Both the position numbers and the translations under genes were made by a program. Under the pieces are notes generated by a model, which was not told the DNA's origin, did not search any database, and worked only from the letters and a program-made list of their open reading frames with translations. From contig JAADFS010000293.1 in NCBI GenBank assembly GCA_013152795.1, positions 1-17,179 of the forward strand: a DNA stretch of 17,179 nucleotides, written 5' to 3'. The DNA is from Deferribacteres bacterium (lineage in GTDB: Bacteria; Nitrospirota; Thermodesulfovibrionia; UBA6902). Below are positions 1 through 7,644 of the stretch, piece after piece. Each line of letters begins with the position of its first letter. Position 1 is the first letter of the stretch.

Positions 1-1209
1 ACCGCCGCACATGTGACCGCCCGACAGCGACTCCAGAAAAGCCGTCAGATCATTTATTTCATCTTCATACCAGTCCTTGTTCCTTATCCCGATGATAAGC
101 GGAGACACATCACCGACGAAGTCGTCTTCATACGGGTCGCTGATGCCAGTAACAGTCCCCCTCACAACGAATTCCACTGCATCCCTGATCCTGCCGTACT
201 TGCCGTTATGCATGTAAGGAGCGGTGCAGAGCAGTTGCCTGAGGGTCGGCGTCTTGAATTTGCCTATGTCAGCAGTTGATTTTGTCACATAATAACGTCC
301 GAGGTCATATCCTTCGTATCCCGGCAAATCGGTGTTGGGGAAAAGCGGTTCTCCGGTGGCATCGTTTGTGCCTGTCTCATATCCCTGGCGAAAGACTCCG
401 ATATTGTGGAAACCGCCGTCCGGATTACCGGAAGTCACATCAGTAAAGAGGGGTGCCGGATGGCACGCCGTACAATTGCCCTTACCCTTAAACAGGGCCA
501 GCCCCCTTAACTGTGCATCCGAAAGGGCGTCGGGATTTCCCGCCACATAGGAATCATAAGGGGAATCAAAGGCGAGGATGCTTCTTTCATATGATGCAAT
601 CGCCTTGCCTATGGCCTGGAAGACCACAGGGACTTCATAGGAAGAGCCGATATACGGCGCAACCTCGGGGAATGCGGTGAGCAGGGCCTTGCGGTATCTG
701 TAAAGTACGTAGCTGACAGCATTCTCCGGCGTGTTATTCATCTCAAGAGGGTCCTGGATGGGTCCGAGCGCCTGTGCTTCAAGGCTGGTGCCCGGCAAGA
801 CATCCCCTGTCACGGGGTCTGTCAGATACTGAGCCCTGCCGTCCCAGAACTGGCTGTGCTGGTAGGCCGAGTTGAACACCGTCGGCGAATTACGCTTTCC
901 CTGGCGGTTGTACACCCCTGTAGAGCGAACCCTTGCATCGGAGAAACCGAGCATGGGGCTGTGGCATGTGACACATGCGACTTTTGTGCTGCCCGCATCC
1001 GGGTCTGACAGGTTTTTATCCATAAACAGTCTCATGCCGAGCTGAATTTTTGCAGGCGTAAGAGGGTTGGAATCCGGCACAGGCACGGGTACAGGCGGTT
1101 CAGGAGATTCATACATCATACCGGCAACTCCGTAGCCGGTAAAACCCACGATCACCAGAATAAACACTAATTTCAAGACAAGACTTCCCTTCCTGGTATT
1201 GTTTACCAC
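1..1209 (-). CDS. Di-heme cytochrome c peroxidase / MauG-family protein (3' end outside window)
   Basis: Reading leftwards from a GTG at 1209, 403 residues are open to the window edge, so only the C-terminal tail is missing. Two c-type heme motifs are visible, CVTCH (residues 79-83) and CTACH (246-250). The family-typical FWDGRA follows the first, and PYMHNGKY (Met333, a likely distal heme ligand) follows the second. This spacing is that of bacterial di-heme peroxidases and MauG relatives, which reduce hydrogen peroxide or oxidise a partner in the periplasm. Residues about 15-32 are a hydrophobic signal or anchor, then comes a short Pro-rich linker. The GTG start is chosen because a strong GGAGG lies 6 bases upstream (1220-1216) and the signal segment follows directly. 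Substrate (peroxide or another partner) cannot be decided from sequence. It is divergent from the pilus genes and has no visible operon partner. Confidence 0.9.
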   Translation of the reverse strand, partial: MVNNTRKGSLVLKLVFILVIVGFTGYGVAGMMYESPEPPVPVPVPDSNPLTPAKIQLGMRLFMDKNLSDPDAGSTKVACVTCHSPMLGFSDARVRSTGVYNRQGKRNSPTVFNSAYQHSQFWDGRAQYLTDPVTGDVLPGTSLEAQALGPIQDPLEMNNTPENAVSYVLYRYRKALLTAFPEVAPYIGSSYEVPVVFQAIGKAIASYERSILAFDSPYDSYVAGNPDALSDAQLRGLALFKGKGNCTACHPAPLFTDVTSGNPDGGFHNIGVFRQGYETGTNDATGEPLFPNTDLPGYEGYDLGRYYVTKSTADIGKFKTPTLRQLLCTAPYMHNGKYGRIRDAVEFVVRGTVTGISDPYEDDFVGDVSPLIIGIRNKDWYEDEINDLTAFLESLSGGHMCGG

Positions 1210-1259
1210 GAGGCACCTCCTTATTTTGGGATATTAGGATAATAGTTACAGTTATTTTC

Positions 1260-1288
1260 CTTATATCACTGTTATTGTGATCTGTCAA
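1260..1288 (-). promoter_or_regulatory. Sigma70-type promoter of the cytochrome peroxidase gene
   Basis: On the minus strand a perfect -35 TTGACA (1288-1283) is followed by a 17-base spacer and TATAAG (1265-1260). Transcription would start near 1253, leaving about 44 bases of leader before the GTG at 1209. This is the best sigma70 match in the window. The spacer contains an imperfect TCAC/GTGA inverted repeat (TCACAATAACAGTGA) that could bind a regulator. Confidence 0.7.
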
Positions 1289-1302
1289 CCTTACAGTGAC
1301 AT

Positions 1303-1317
1303 AACCTTATAAAGGTT
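1303..1317. promoter_or_regulatory. Perfect palindrome upstream of the peroxidase promoter (candidate operator)
   Basis: AACCTT-ATA-AAGGTT is a perfect inverted repeat with 6-base arms, flanked on both sides by GTGAC. It is centred about 57 bases upstream of the predicted peroxidase start site, a usual place for an activator. It does not match the FNR or CRP consensus. The regulator is unknown. Confidence 0.4.
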
Positions 1318-1660
1318 TATCGTGACTTGCTGATTGATTTTTAGAGTGAATTGATGTTATGTTGTAAAGTAGCGGGGTCGCCTTGGACAGTGCCCTCTGA
1401 ACGCAGAGGCCGTAGTGCCGTTCTATTCATAAAAATTTACATGTATAGTGCAATAGGAAGTGTTGCCGAGAGCCAGTGCGCTTACCAGTGTACTGTTGGT
1501 TATATAAATGCAACCGGTCATTCCTGCTTCAGTTTTCTCAGTGACCTGCCGAATAGATATGTGGAACGAGAGGACCTGTACGCATTGTTAAGGAATGACG
1601 ACAATGCCCATAACTGTTTGATATTACAAGACAAAAGATTTCAGGGTTGCTTTTTAAATA

Positions 1661-3367
1661 ATGTCGGCAAAATTAGGGCAGTTGCTGGTAAGCAAGAATA
1701 TAATCACGGAAGAACAACTGGAGAAGGCTGTTGACCTCCAGAAAAAAGAAGGCGGCCGCATAGTGTCGAACCTCATCAAGCTGGGTTTTCTGAAGGAGGA
1801 CGTATTGATAGATTTTCTCAGCAAACAGTATCATGTCCCTGCCGTCACTCTTTCGCCGCAGGAAATCGATCCTTCGGTCGTCAAGTTCATTCCGTATGAT
1901 GTCGCTCACAAATACCAGATATTCCCGATATCCAAAAACGGCGCCACACTGACAATCGCCATGACCGATCCTTCCAACTTTTTTGCCATAGATGACGTGA
2001 AATTCATGACAGGCTACGAGGTGCAGGCCGTTGTCGCCAAGGAATCCGCAATAAAAGAAGCGATTGCCACACATTATGAGCAGTCGGTAGGCGAACTCCA
2101 GAATGTGGTTGACAGCCTCACGGACTTCAACGATGAGAATCTGGACCTCATAAAGGAAACCGAGGATGACATTGACATCGGGGAATTAAAGAGCGCCACG
2201 GAAGACGCCCCTGTGGTGAAACTCGTCAACCTCATACTGAGCGAGGCCATAACAAGGGGGGCGAGCGACATTCATATCGAACCGTATGAAAAAAGCCTCA
2301 GGGCGCGCTACAGGATTGACGGTGTGCTTTATGACATAATGCAGCCCCCCCTGAAGCTGAAGGCGGCCCTTACATCACGCATAAAGATCATGTCGGAACT
2401 CGATATCGCAGAGAGGCGCCTTCCACAGGACGGCCGGATCAAGCTGAAAATAAAGGACAAGGCGGTTGACCTCCGCGTATCAACGCTGCCTACGCTCTTC
2501 GGCGAAAAGATCGTTATGAGGATACTGGACAAAAGCAACCTGAATCTCGACCTCACAAAGCTCGGCTTTGAGGAAAACGCCCTTAAGGACTTCAATGAGG
2601 CAATTCACTCTCCCTTCGGCATGGTGCTTGTAACCGGCCCTACCGGAAGCGGAAAAACCACTACCCTGTATTCAGCTCTAAGCACTGTCAACAGCGTGGA
2701 CGTCAATATCATGACAGCGGAAGACCCTGTTGAATACAATCTTCACGGTATAAACCAGGTTCATGTAAAGGAGGACATCGGCCTGACCTTTGCATCCGCC
2801 CTCAGATCATTTCTGAGGCAGGACCCTGACATTGTAATGGTTGGTGAGATCAGGGATTTTGAAACAGCGGAGATCGCCGTCAAGGCAGCCCTGACCGGAC
2901 ACCTTGTCCTGAGCACCCTCCATACCAATGATGCCCCGAGCACGATTTCAAGGCTTCTGAACATGGGAGTCGAGCCGTTCCTCGTTTCAGCATCGGTCAT
3001 CCTGATCCTGGCGCAGAGGCTTGCCAGGAGGATATGCGAACACTGCAAGGAAGAAGAGAGGATTCCCGAAAGCACATTGATAAATATCGGATTCTCACAG
3101 GATGAAATCAACACATTCAAGTGCTACAAGGGCAAGGGTTGCTCCGCGTGCAGCGATACGGGTTATAAAGGTAGGTTGGCACTCTACGAAGTTATGCCTG
3201 TGAAGGAAGAGATAAAGGAAATGATCCTCAAGGGGGCGTCAGCATCGGAAATAAAGAGGGAAGCGATCAGGCTGGGAATGAAAACGCTCAGGATGAGCGG
3301 CCTTACAAAGGTCAAAGAAGGACTGACTTCAGTAGAAGAGATCCTGAGAGTGACCTTTGCGGATTGA
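1661..3367 (+). CDS. pilB: Type IV pilus extension ATPase PilB
   Basis: This 568-residue protein is the hexameric secretion-type ATPase that powers pilus extension at the cytoplasmic face of the inner membrane. The N-terminal ~140 residues form a MshEN/GspE-N domain that begins KLGQLL. Then come the ATPase core with Walker A GPTGSGKT (326-333) and Walker B DPDIVMVGEIRD (from 388), and a histidine box (GHLVLSTLHTND). A tetracysteine zinc motif is formed by C459, C462, C494 and C497, with an additional C488 nearby; it separates PilB/GspE from PilT. The start is fixed by an in-frame TAA two codons upstream (1655-1657). There is no good Shine-Dalgarno sequence. It is the first gene of the pilB-pilT-pilC-pilS-pilR block. 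GspE of type II secretion is the alternative, but the neighbours argue for pili. Confidence 0.95.
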   Translation: MSAKLGQLLVSKNIITEEQLEKAVDLQKKEGGRIVSNLIKLGFLKEDVLIDFLSKQYHVPAVTLSPQEIDPSVVKFIPYDVAHKYQIFPISKNGATLTIAMTDPSNFFAIDDVKFMTGYEVQAVVAKESAIKEAIATHYEQSVGELQNVVDSLTDFNDENLDLIKETEDDIDIGELKSATEDAPVVKLVNLILSEAITRGASDIHIEPYEKSLRARYRIDGVLYDIMQPPLKLKAALTSRIKIMSELDIAERRLPQDGRIKLKIKDKAVDLRVSTLPTLFGEKIVMRILDKSNLNLDLTKLGFEENALKDFNEAIHSPFGMVLVTGPTGSGKTTTLYSALSTVNSVDVNIMTAEDPVEYNLHGINQVHVKEDIGLTFASALRSFLRQDPDIVMVGEIRDFETAEIAVKAALTGHLVLSTLHTNDAPSTISRLLNMGVEPFLVSASVILILAQRLARRICEHCKEEERIPESTLINIGFSQDEINTFKCYKGKGCSACSDTGYKGRLALYEVMPVKEEIKEMILKGASASEIKREAIRLGMKTLRMSGLTKVKEGLTSVEEILRVTFAD

Positions 3368-3392
3368 TGGGGAAAACGGGTTTCAACAAGTA

Positions 3393-3515
3393 ATGGCAAG
3401 GAAAGATTCAGAAACAATATTAAAGGTTTTTTCTGAATCATCCGAATTTATAAGCAGAATAAAATTAAGAGAAATGACACTTGACTTATACACAATTAAC
3501 ACTTTGAATTTCTGA
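3393..3515 (+). CDS. Possible small protein ORF between pilB and pilT (40 residues)
   Basis: An ATG at 3393 opens 40 codons ending in TGA at 3513-3515. The protein starts MARKDSETILKVF and is charged, helical-looking and without a membrane segment. Its stop codon overlaps the GAGGA ribosome-binding site of pilT, an arrangement that would allow translational coupling. Against it: the ribosome-binding site is poor, base composition is more A+T-rich than the flanking genes, and a 10-base inverted repeat lies inside it. I recognise no family. It may be chance. Confidence 0.25.
   Translation: MARKDSETILKVFSESSEFISRIKLREMTLDLYTINTLNF
3405..3439. repeat. Inverted repeat in the pilB-pilT gap
   Basis: GATTCAGAAA (3405-3414) and TTTCTGAATC (3430-3439) are perfect 10-base arms around a 15-base spacer. 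No T-run follows on either strand, so it is not a classic intrinsic terminator. It could be an operator, an mRNA-processing or stabilising hairpin that sets PilB relative to PilT levels, or part of the small ORF by chance. Confidence 0.45.
3481..3509 (+). promoter_or_regulatory. Weak candidate promoter ahead of pilT
   Basis: TTGACT (3481-3486), a 17-base spacer and TTGAAT (3504-3509) give a 5/6 match at -35 but only 4/6 at -10. If used, the transcript would start almost at the pilT ribosome-binding site, so a leader would be very short. Confidence 0.25.
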
Positions 3516-3523
3516 GGATAGAT

Positions 3524-4609
3524 ATGGCTACATTATATGATTTATTAAAAATCATGCTGGACAAAGACGCGTCCGACCTTCACATAAGCACGGGCTCGCC
3601 GCCCCGCATACGGGTGGACGGGAAACTGACCGTTCTCAACAACGAACCTCCCCTCACCCCCGCTGACACAAAAGCCCTGTGCTACAGTGTGCTTACGGAC
3701 GCCCAGAAACACAAGTTCGAAGAGGAAAACGAACTCGATCTCTCTTTTGGCGTGAAAGGCCTGAGCCGTTTCAGGGGTAATATTTTCGTGCAGAGGGGAG
3801 CGGTTGCCGGGGCCTTCAGGGTTATCCCCTATAAAATAAGGACGTTTAAGGAGCTGGGGCTTCCCCCTGTAATAGAGAAGCTTGCCAAGAAACCAAGGGG
3901 ACTTATCCTGGTGACAGGTCCCACCGGCAGCGGTAAGTCGTCGACACTGGCCGCCATTATCGACAAGATCAATGCCGAACGCCGGGAACATATCATAACA
4001 ATTGAAGACCCGGTGGAATATCTCCATCCCCACAAGAACTGCCTGGTGAATCAAAGGGAAGTTAATGCGGATACCGCCTCTTTCAAGTCCGCACTGCGGT
4101 ATGTTTTGAGGCAGGACCCTGACATTGTGCTTATCGGTGAGATGAGGGATATCGAAACCATAGAGGCGGCGCTGACCGTTGCCGAGACAGGACACCTGAC
4201 CCTTGCAACCCTGCATACAAACAATACCATTCAGACCATCAACAGGATAATAGACGTATTCCCGGCGCACCAGCAGGAACAGATACGCGTGCAGCTTTCA
4301 TTCGTACTGGAAGGGATCATCGCCCAGCAGCTTATACCCCGGAAAAACGGCAGGGGAAGGGTGCTGGCAGTGGAGATTTTCATCCCAACCCCCGCCATAA
4401 GGAATCTCATCAGGGAAGACAAGATACACCAGATTTACTCCATGATGCAGGCGGGACAGTCGAAATTCGAGATGCAGACAATGAACCAGTCATTATTTGA
4501 ATTATACAGAAAAGGTGAGTTATCCTATGAAGATGCGCTTGGCAAATCCACAATACCAGAAGAGCTCCTCAATATGATGCAGCGCGCTAACTTAGGAAAA
4601 GGGAGATAA
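3524..4609 (+). CDS. pilT: Type IV pilus retraction ATPase PilT
   Basis: The product has 361 residues, the usual PilT length, and is the hexameric ATPase that depolymerises the pilus for retraction and twitching motility. The N-terminal PAS-like domain starts MATLYDLLKIMLDKDASDLH, a PilT hallmark. Walker A is GPTGSGKS (132-139), Walker B DPDIVLIGEMRD (198-209, catalytic Glu206), and the His box AETGHLTLATLHTNNT follows. There is no tetracysteine zinc motif, which separates it from PilB. A GAGGA ribosome-binding site lies 5 bases before the ATG. Only one base separates its stop from pilC, so the two are co-transcribed and probably translationally coupled. PilU is a less likely alternative because this is the only retraction ATPase of the cluster. 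Confidence 0.95.
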   Translation: MATLYDLLKIMLDKDASDLHISTGSPPRIRVDGKLTVLNNEPPLTPADTKALCYSVLTDAQKHKFEEENELDLSFGVKGLSRFRGNIFVQRGAVAGAFRVIPYKIRTFKELGLPPVIEKLAKKPRGLILVTGPTGSGKSSTLAAIIDKINAERREHIITIEDPVEYLHPHKNCLVNQREVNADTASFKSALRYVLRQDPDIVLIGEMRDIETIEAALTVAETGHLTLATLHTNNTIQTINRIIDVFPAHQQEQIRVQLSFVLEGIIAQQLIPRKNGRGRVLAVEIFIPTPAIRNLIREDKIHQIYSMMQAGQSKFEMQTMNQSLFELYRKGELSYEDALGKSTIPEELLNMMQRANLGKGR

Positions 4610-4610
4610 A

Positions 4611-5816
4611 ATGGCAACTGTATTCAGATGGACCGGTAAATCGCCTAAGGGGGAGATTGTAAAGGGCGAACTGACCTCGAACTCCAAGGAGGAGGTGAAG
4701 TCCTATCTCAGGAAACAACGCATAATTCCGACAAAAATCTCCCCGAAACCAAAACCCCTGTTCAGTTCCTTTGGCGGCAGCGTCAAAGACAAGGACCTGG
4801 TCATTTTTACAAGACAGTTTGCAACCATGATAGGCGCCGGTCTCCCGCTGATACAGGCGCTTGAGATCCTGTCGAAACAGACTGAAAACAAGGCATTCGC
4901 AAAGAAGATCACGGAAATAAAAACCGATGTGGAAGGCGGCTCGACATTCGCCGATGCATTGAAGAAACATCCCCGGATTTTTTCAGAACTCTATACAAAC
5001 ATGGTGGCCGCTGGTGAGGCGGGTGGTATTCTCGATACCATCCTTGTCAGGCTGGCAACTTACATAGAAAAGGCACAGGCGCTCAAGAGAAAGGTCAAGG
5101 GCGCGATGATATACCCGTCGGTCGTTATTTCAGTGGCCGTCCTGGTTATCGTCGTTATAATGATTTATGTTGTGCCCACATTCTCAAAGATGTTCACACA
5201 GCTCGGCGGCACCCTCCCGATGCCCACTCAGATCGTTATCAACATGAGCAATTTTCTCGGCGGTACCGGTGGACTGGTAATCCTTGCAAGTCTCATAGGT
5301 TTTGTGATATTTATAGTCCAGTTCAGGCGTACCGAACGAGGCAAGAAGATTACCGACAGCATAATGCTGAAATTCCCCATCATCGGGGTCCTCCTGAGAA
5401 AGGTCGCGGTTGCAAAGTTCACCCGCACTCTCGGTACGCTGGTAAGCAGCGGTGTGCCCATCCTCGACGGTCTTAATATAACTGCACGCACTGCCGGCAA
5501 TAAAGTGATCGAGAAGGCAGTACTGGATGTCAGGCAAGGGGTATCTGAGGGAAAAACCATAGCCGAGCCGTTAGCCGGATCAAAGGTATTTCCGCCGATG
5601 GTCACACAGATGATAGCGGTCGGAGAGTCCACGGGCGCCCTGGACAGCATGCTTGAAAAGATTGCGGACTTTTATGACGATGAAGTCGACAATGCTGTGG
5701 CTAATCTCACATCAATGATTGAACCGGTGCTCATGGTTTTTCTCGGCGGCTCGATAGGTTTTATAGTAGTCGCAATGTATCTGCCTATCTTCAAGCTTAT
5801 AACGCTTATCAACTGA
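4611..5816 (+). CDS. pilC: Type IV pilus inner-membrane platform protein PilC
   Basis: This 401-residue protein belongs to the PilC/GspF family, the polytopic platform on which PilB and PilT act. It holds two type II secretion F domains, roughly residues 67-190 and 270-393. Three membrane segments are visible: about 166-190 (after KGAMIYPSVV), 215-236, and 370-395. The family signature GEXXGXL appears twice, as GEAGGIL and GESTGAL. The start is supported by GGGAG just upstream, overlapping the pilT stop. GspF is the alternative, but the flanking pilB, pilT, pilS and pilR make PilC clear. It appears complete and intact. Confidence 0.94.
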   Translation: MATVFRWTGKSPKGEIVKGELTSNSKEEVKSYLRKQRIIPTKISPKPKPLFSSFGGSVKDKDLVIFTRQFATMIGAGLPLIQALEILSKQTENKAFAKKITEIKTDVEGGSTFADALKKHPRIFSELYTNMVAAGEAGGILDTILVRLATYIEKAQALKRKVKGAMIYPSVVISVAVLVIVVIMIYVVPTFSKMFTQLGGTLPMPTQIVINMSNFLGGTGGLVILASLIGFVIFIVQFRRTERGKKITDSIMLKFPIIGVLLRKVAVAKFTRTLGTLVSSGVPILDGLNITARTAGNKVIEKAVLDVRQGVSEGKTIAEPLAGSKVFPPMVTQMIAVGESTGALDSMLEKIADFYDDEVDNAVANLTSMIEPVLMVFLGGSIGFIVVAMYLPIFKLITLIN

Positions 5817-5829
5817 CCCTATCCGGGAT

Positions 5830-7497
5830 ATGCGAAGGCCTGACCGGCATCGGGGAAGACAGTCATTCCTGTTGACTGACTGGCAGTCACCGGAATATAC
5901 GCACACAGACCTCGCAAAACGTATAAGCGCCCTTATATCTTTCAGGGTGGTGGTGGTCACCCTTCTCCTCGGCTCTTTTTATATTTTCAGGATAGAATAC
6001 CATCAACTCTCCAGGCCGTCGGACTTTTCCTATTTCATCGCCTCTCTGTACCTTCTGACCATATTCTATGCCGTTATCCTCAGGAAGCTGAAAAAACCCG
6101 CTCATTACACCGCCTTTGCATATGCACAGATCACCGTGGATATAGCCGCTGAAACCATCCTGATCTATATCACAGGCGGCATTGAAAGCACATTCTCATT
6201 CATGTTTCCGCTGAGTATACTCTCTGCGGGCATTGTGCTGAACAGGCGCGCCTGCTATATATTCGCCACATTAAGCAGCGTACTTTACGGAGGACTGCTC
6301 GACCTCCAGTTTTACGGCATAATCGGAAATTCGCCGAGCCTCACTTTTACGGAAAAAAATCTGTTCTATAACATATTCGCCTATATCACGGCATTTTATA
6401 TCGTAGCCTTTCTCAGCGGCTACCTCTCGGAGAAACTACACAAGGCGACACGGAATCTCGAGGAAAAAGATACCGTCCTGAGCGACCTGAAGGCATTAAG
6501 CGAGTATATCATAGAAAGCATGCCGAGCGGCGTATTCACCACGGACATGGACAGGAGAATCATCTCATTCAATACCTCGGCGCAGGAGATAACCGGACTA
6601 AGCCCGCCGGAAGTCACCGGCAAGACCCCCGATGATATATTCCCTTTTCTCAGGGATTTCCACGAACCCTTTGACAGGATAGACGGCGAGATACAGCGTG
6701 ACGGTAAAACATTATCGGTGGGCATGAGAATCTCTGCGCTCAGGGACAGCGCCGGAAAGCCCATAGGTATGATAGGTGTCTTCCAGGACCTGACCGAATT
6801 AAAGGCCATGGAGGCTGAAGTAAAGAGAAAGGAGAAATGGGCGGTTATCGGCAAACTCTCCGCTTCAATAGCGCATGAACTGAGAAACCCCCTTGCCGCA
6901 CTCAAAGGCTCCATAGAAATGCTGCGGGAAAAGAAAGTTCCCGAAGAGCATGCTGACCATCTCATGGAAATTGCGCTTTCAGAGATGGACAGGCTCAACG
7001 CCATTATTACCGACTTCCTGCTGTATGCCAAACCGCGGGAGCTGAACAAACAGTCATTTGATGTGCATCAGGCACTTAGAGACATCACAACCCTCTTAAA
7101 GAGCGCTGAGACAAACGGGAAACATGTTGAGATATCAACAAAGCTGGACGGCGAACTCTTCATTACAGGCGACGCCGGACAGATTCAGCAGGTATTCTGG
7201 AATCTGAGCATGAATGCGATAGATGCGGTTTCCGATGGGGGGACCATAGAGATTTACACCGCTAAAAAGAATAATACTGTGGAAATCTTTTTCAGGGATA
7301 ACGGCAAGGGCATAAACAAATCCGATACAGACAATGTCTTTTATCCGTTTTATACAACAAAAGAACACGGAACCGGGCTCGGTCTTTCCATTGCCCTGAA
7401 GATTACCGAGGAGCACGGTGGAAAGATCGAGGTCGACTCCGGAGGACCCGGAAAAGGTTCAACTTTCAAGGTCATACTGCCGATAAACAATACATGA
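5830..7497 (+). CDS. pilS: Sensor histidine kinase PilS
   Basis: This 555-residue membrane kinase is expected to autophosphorylate and pass phosphate to PilR, tuning pilin expression. About six hydrophobic segments occupy residues 38-215, including the GGIESTFSFMFPLSIL stretch typical of PilS. A PAS domain follows (about 222-330), then HisKA with SIAHELRNPLAALKG (phospho-acceptor His349), and HATPase_c with N box NLSMNAIDAV (458-467) and G box GTGLGLSIA (from 514). All catalytic boxes are intact. It starts 14 bases after pilC; the ATG has no clear Shine-Dalgarno sequence and a downstream TTG at 5872 is possible, so the first ~15 residues are uncertain. Unlike the tight pilT-pilC junction, 147 bases separate it from pilR. 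Confidence 0.9.
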   Translation: MRRPDRHRGRQSFLLTDWQSPEYTHTDLAKRISALISFRVVVVTLLLGSFYIFRIEYHQLSRPSDFSYFIASLYLLTIFYAVILRKLKKPAHYTAFAYAQITVDIAAETILIYITGGIESTFSFMFPLSILSAGIVLNRRACYIFATLSSVLYGGLLDLQFYGIIGNSPSLTFTEKNLFYNIFAYITAFYIVAFLSGYLSEKLHKATRNLEEKDTVLSDLKALSEYIIESMPSGVFTTDMDRRIISFNTSAQEITGLSPPEVTGKTPDDIFPFLRDFHEPFDRIDGEIQRDGKTLSVGMRISALRDSAGKPIGMIGVFQDLTELKAMEAEVKRKEKWAVIGKLSASIAHELRNPLAALKGSIEMLREKKVPEEHADHLMEIALSEMDRLNAIITDFLLYAKPRELNKQSFDVHQALRDITTLLKSAETNGKHVEISTKLDGELFITGDAGQIQQVFWNLSMNAIDAVSDGGTIEIYTAKKNNTVEIFFRDNGKGINKSDTDNVFYPFYTTKEHGTGLGLSIALKITEEHGGKIEVDSGGPGKGSTFKVILPINNT

Positions 7498-7500
7498 TGT

Positions 7501-7536
7501 CAACATTGTATAAACGGGCAGAGGAGTTGCGGGTTC
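7501..7536 (-). repeat. Dispersed intergenic repeat, copy C (right module, inverted)
   Basis: Read on the minus strand from 7536, this begins GAACCCGCAACTCCTCTGCC and continues CGTTTATACAATGTT. It closely matches the right half of the copy at 16919-16957 (GAACCCGCAACTCTCCTGCC, then GGTTTATGCGACATT). It starts 3 bases after the pilS stop codon and fills the first part of the pilS-pilR gap. The function is unknown. Confidence 0.6.
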
Positions 7537-7644
7537 CGGGTTCAAAGTTAAGGGTGCAGGGGTGACTGTTATAAATAACGGTATCGCAGATAAAGCTTTC
7601 CCGGCATCCCGCAGGTGCTATTTAATGCCACTGTAAGGGGAAAC

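Larger units (their letters stand above)
1210..1660. other. Gene-less stretch between divergent peroxidase and pilB genes
   Basis: The first 110 bases hold the peroxidase leader, promoter and palindrome. The rest is the pilB upstream region. It contains one compact hairpin (CCTCTG-AACG-CAGAGG, 1394-1409) that is not followed by a T-run. I found no convincing sigma70 or sigma54 promoter for pilB; TATAGT at 1444-1449 has only a poor -35. No believable gene is present. Confidence 0.6.

Noticed and set aside
1360..1425. Possible c-di-GMP (GEMM) riboswitch before pilB
   Set aside because: GTAGCGGGGT and GAACGCAGAGGCC recall pieces of GEMM RNAs, but the conserved core (GCAAA loop, GAAA tetraloop, GACGCAAAGC) is absent.
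1351..1734. 127-codon plus-strand ORF ahead of pilB
   Set aside because: It runs 74 bases into pilB in another frame, has no ribosome-binding site, and its composition (many Cys, no domain) looks like chance.
3545..4270. 241-codon minus-strand ORF inside pilT
   Set aside because: It is the antisense of a clearly conserved pilT with no domain of its own.
7494..7565. Short ORF overlapping the pilS stop (MMSTLYKRAEELRV...)
   Set aside because: It is 23 codons long and mostly made of the dispersed repeat.
7568..7579. GTTAT-AA-ATAAC palindrome and TATAAA as a pilR promoter
   Set aside because: The palindrome is short and A+T-rich, and no acceptable -35 is found at 16-18 bases.
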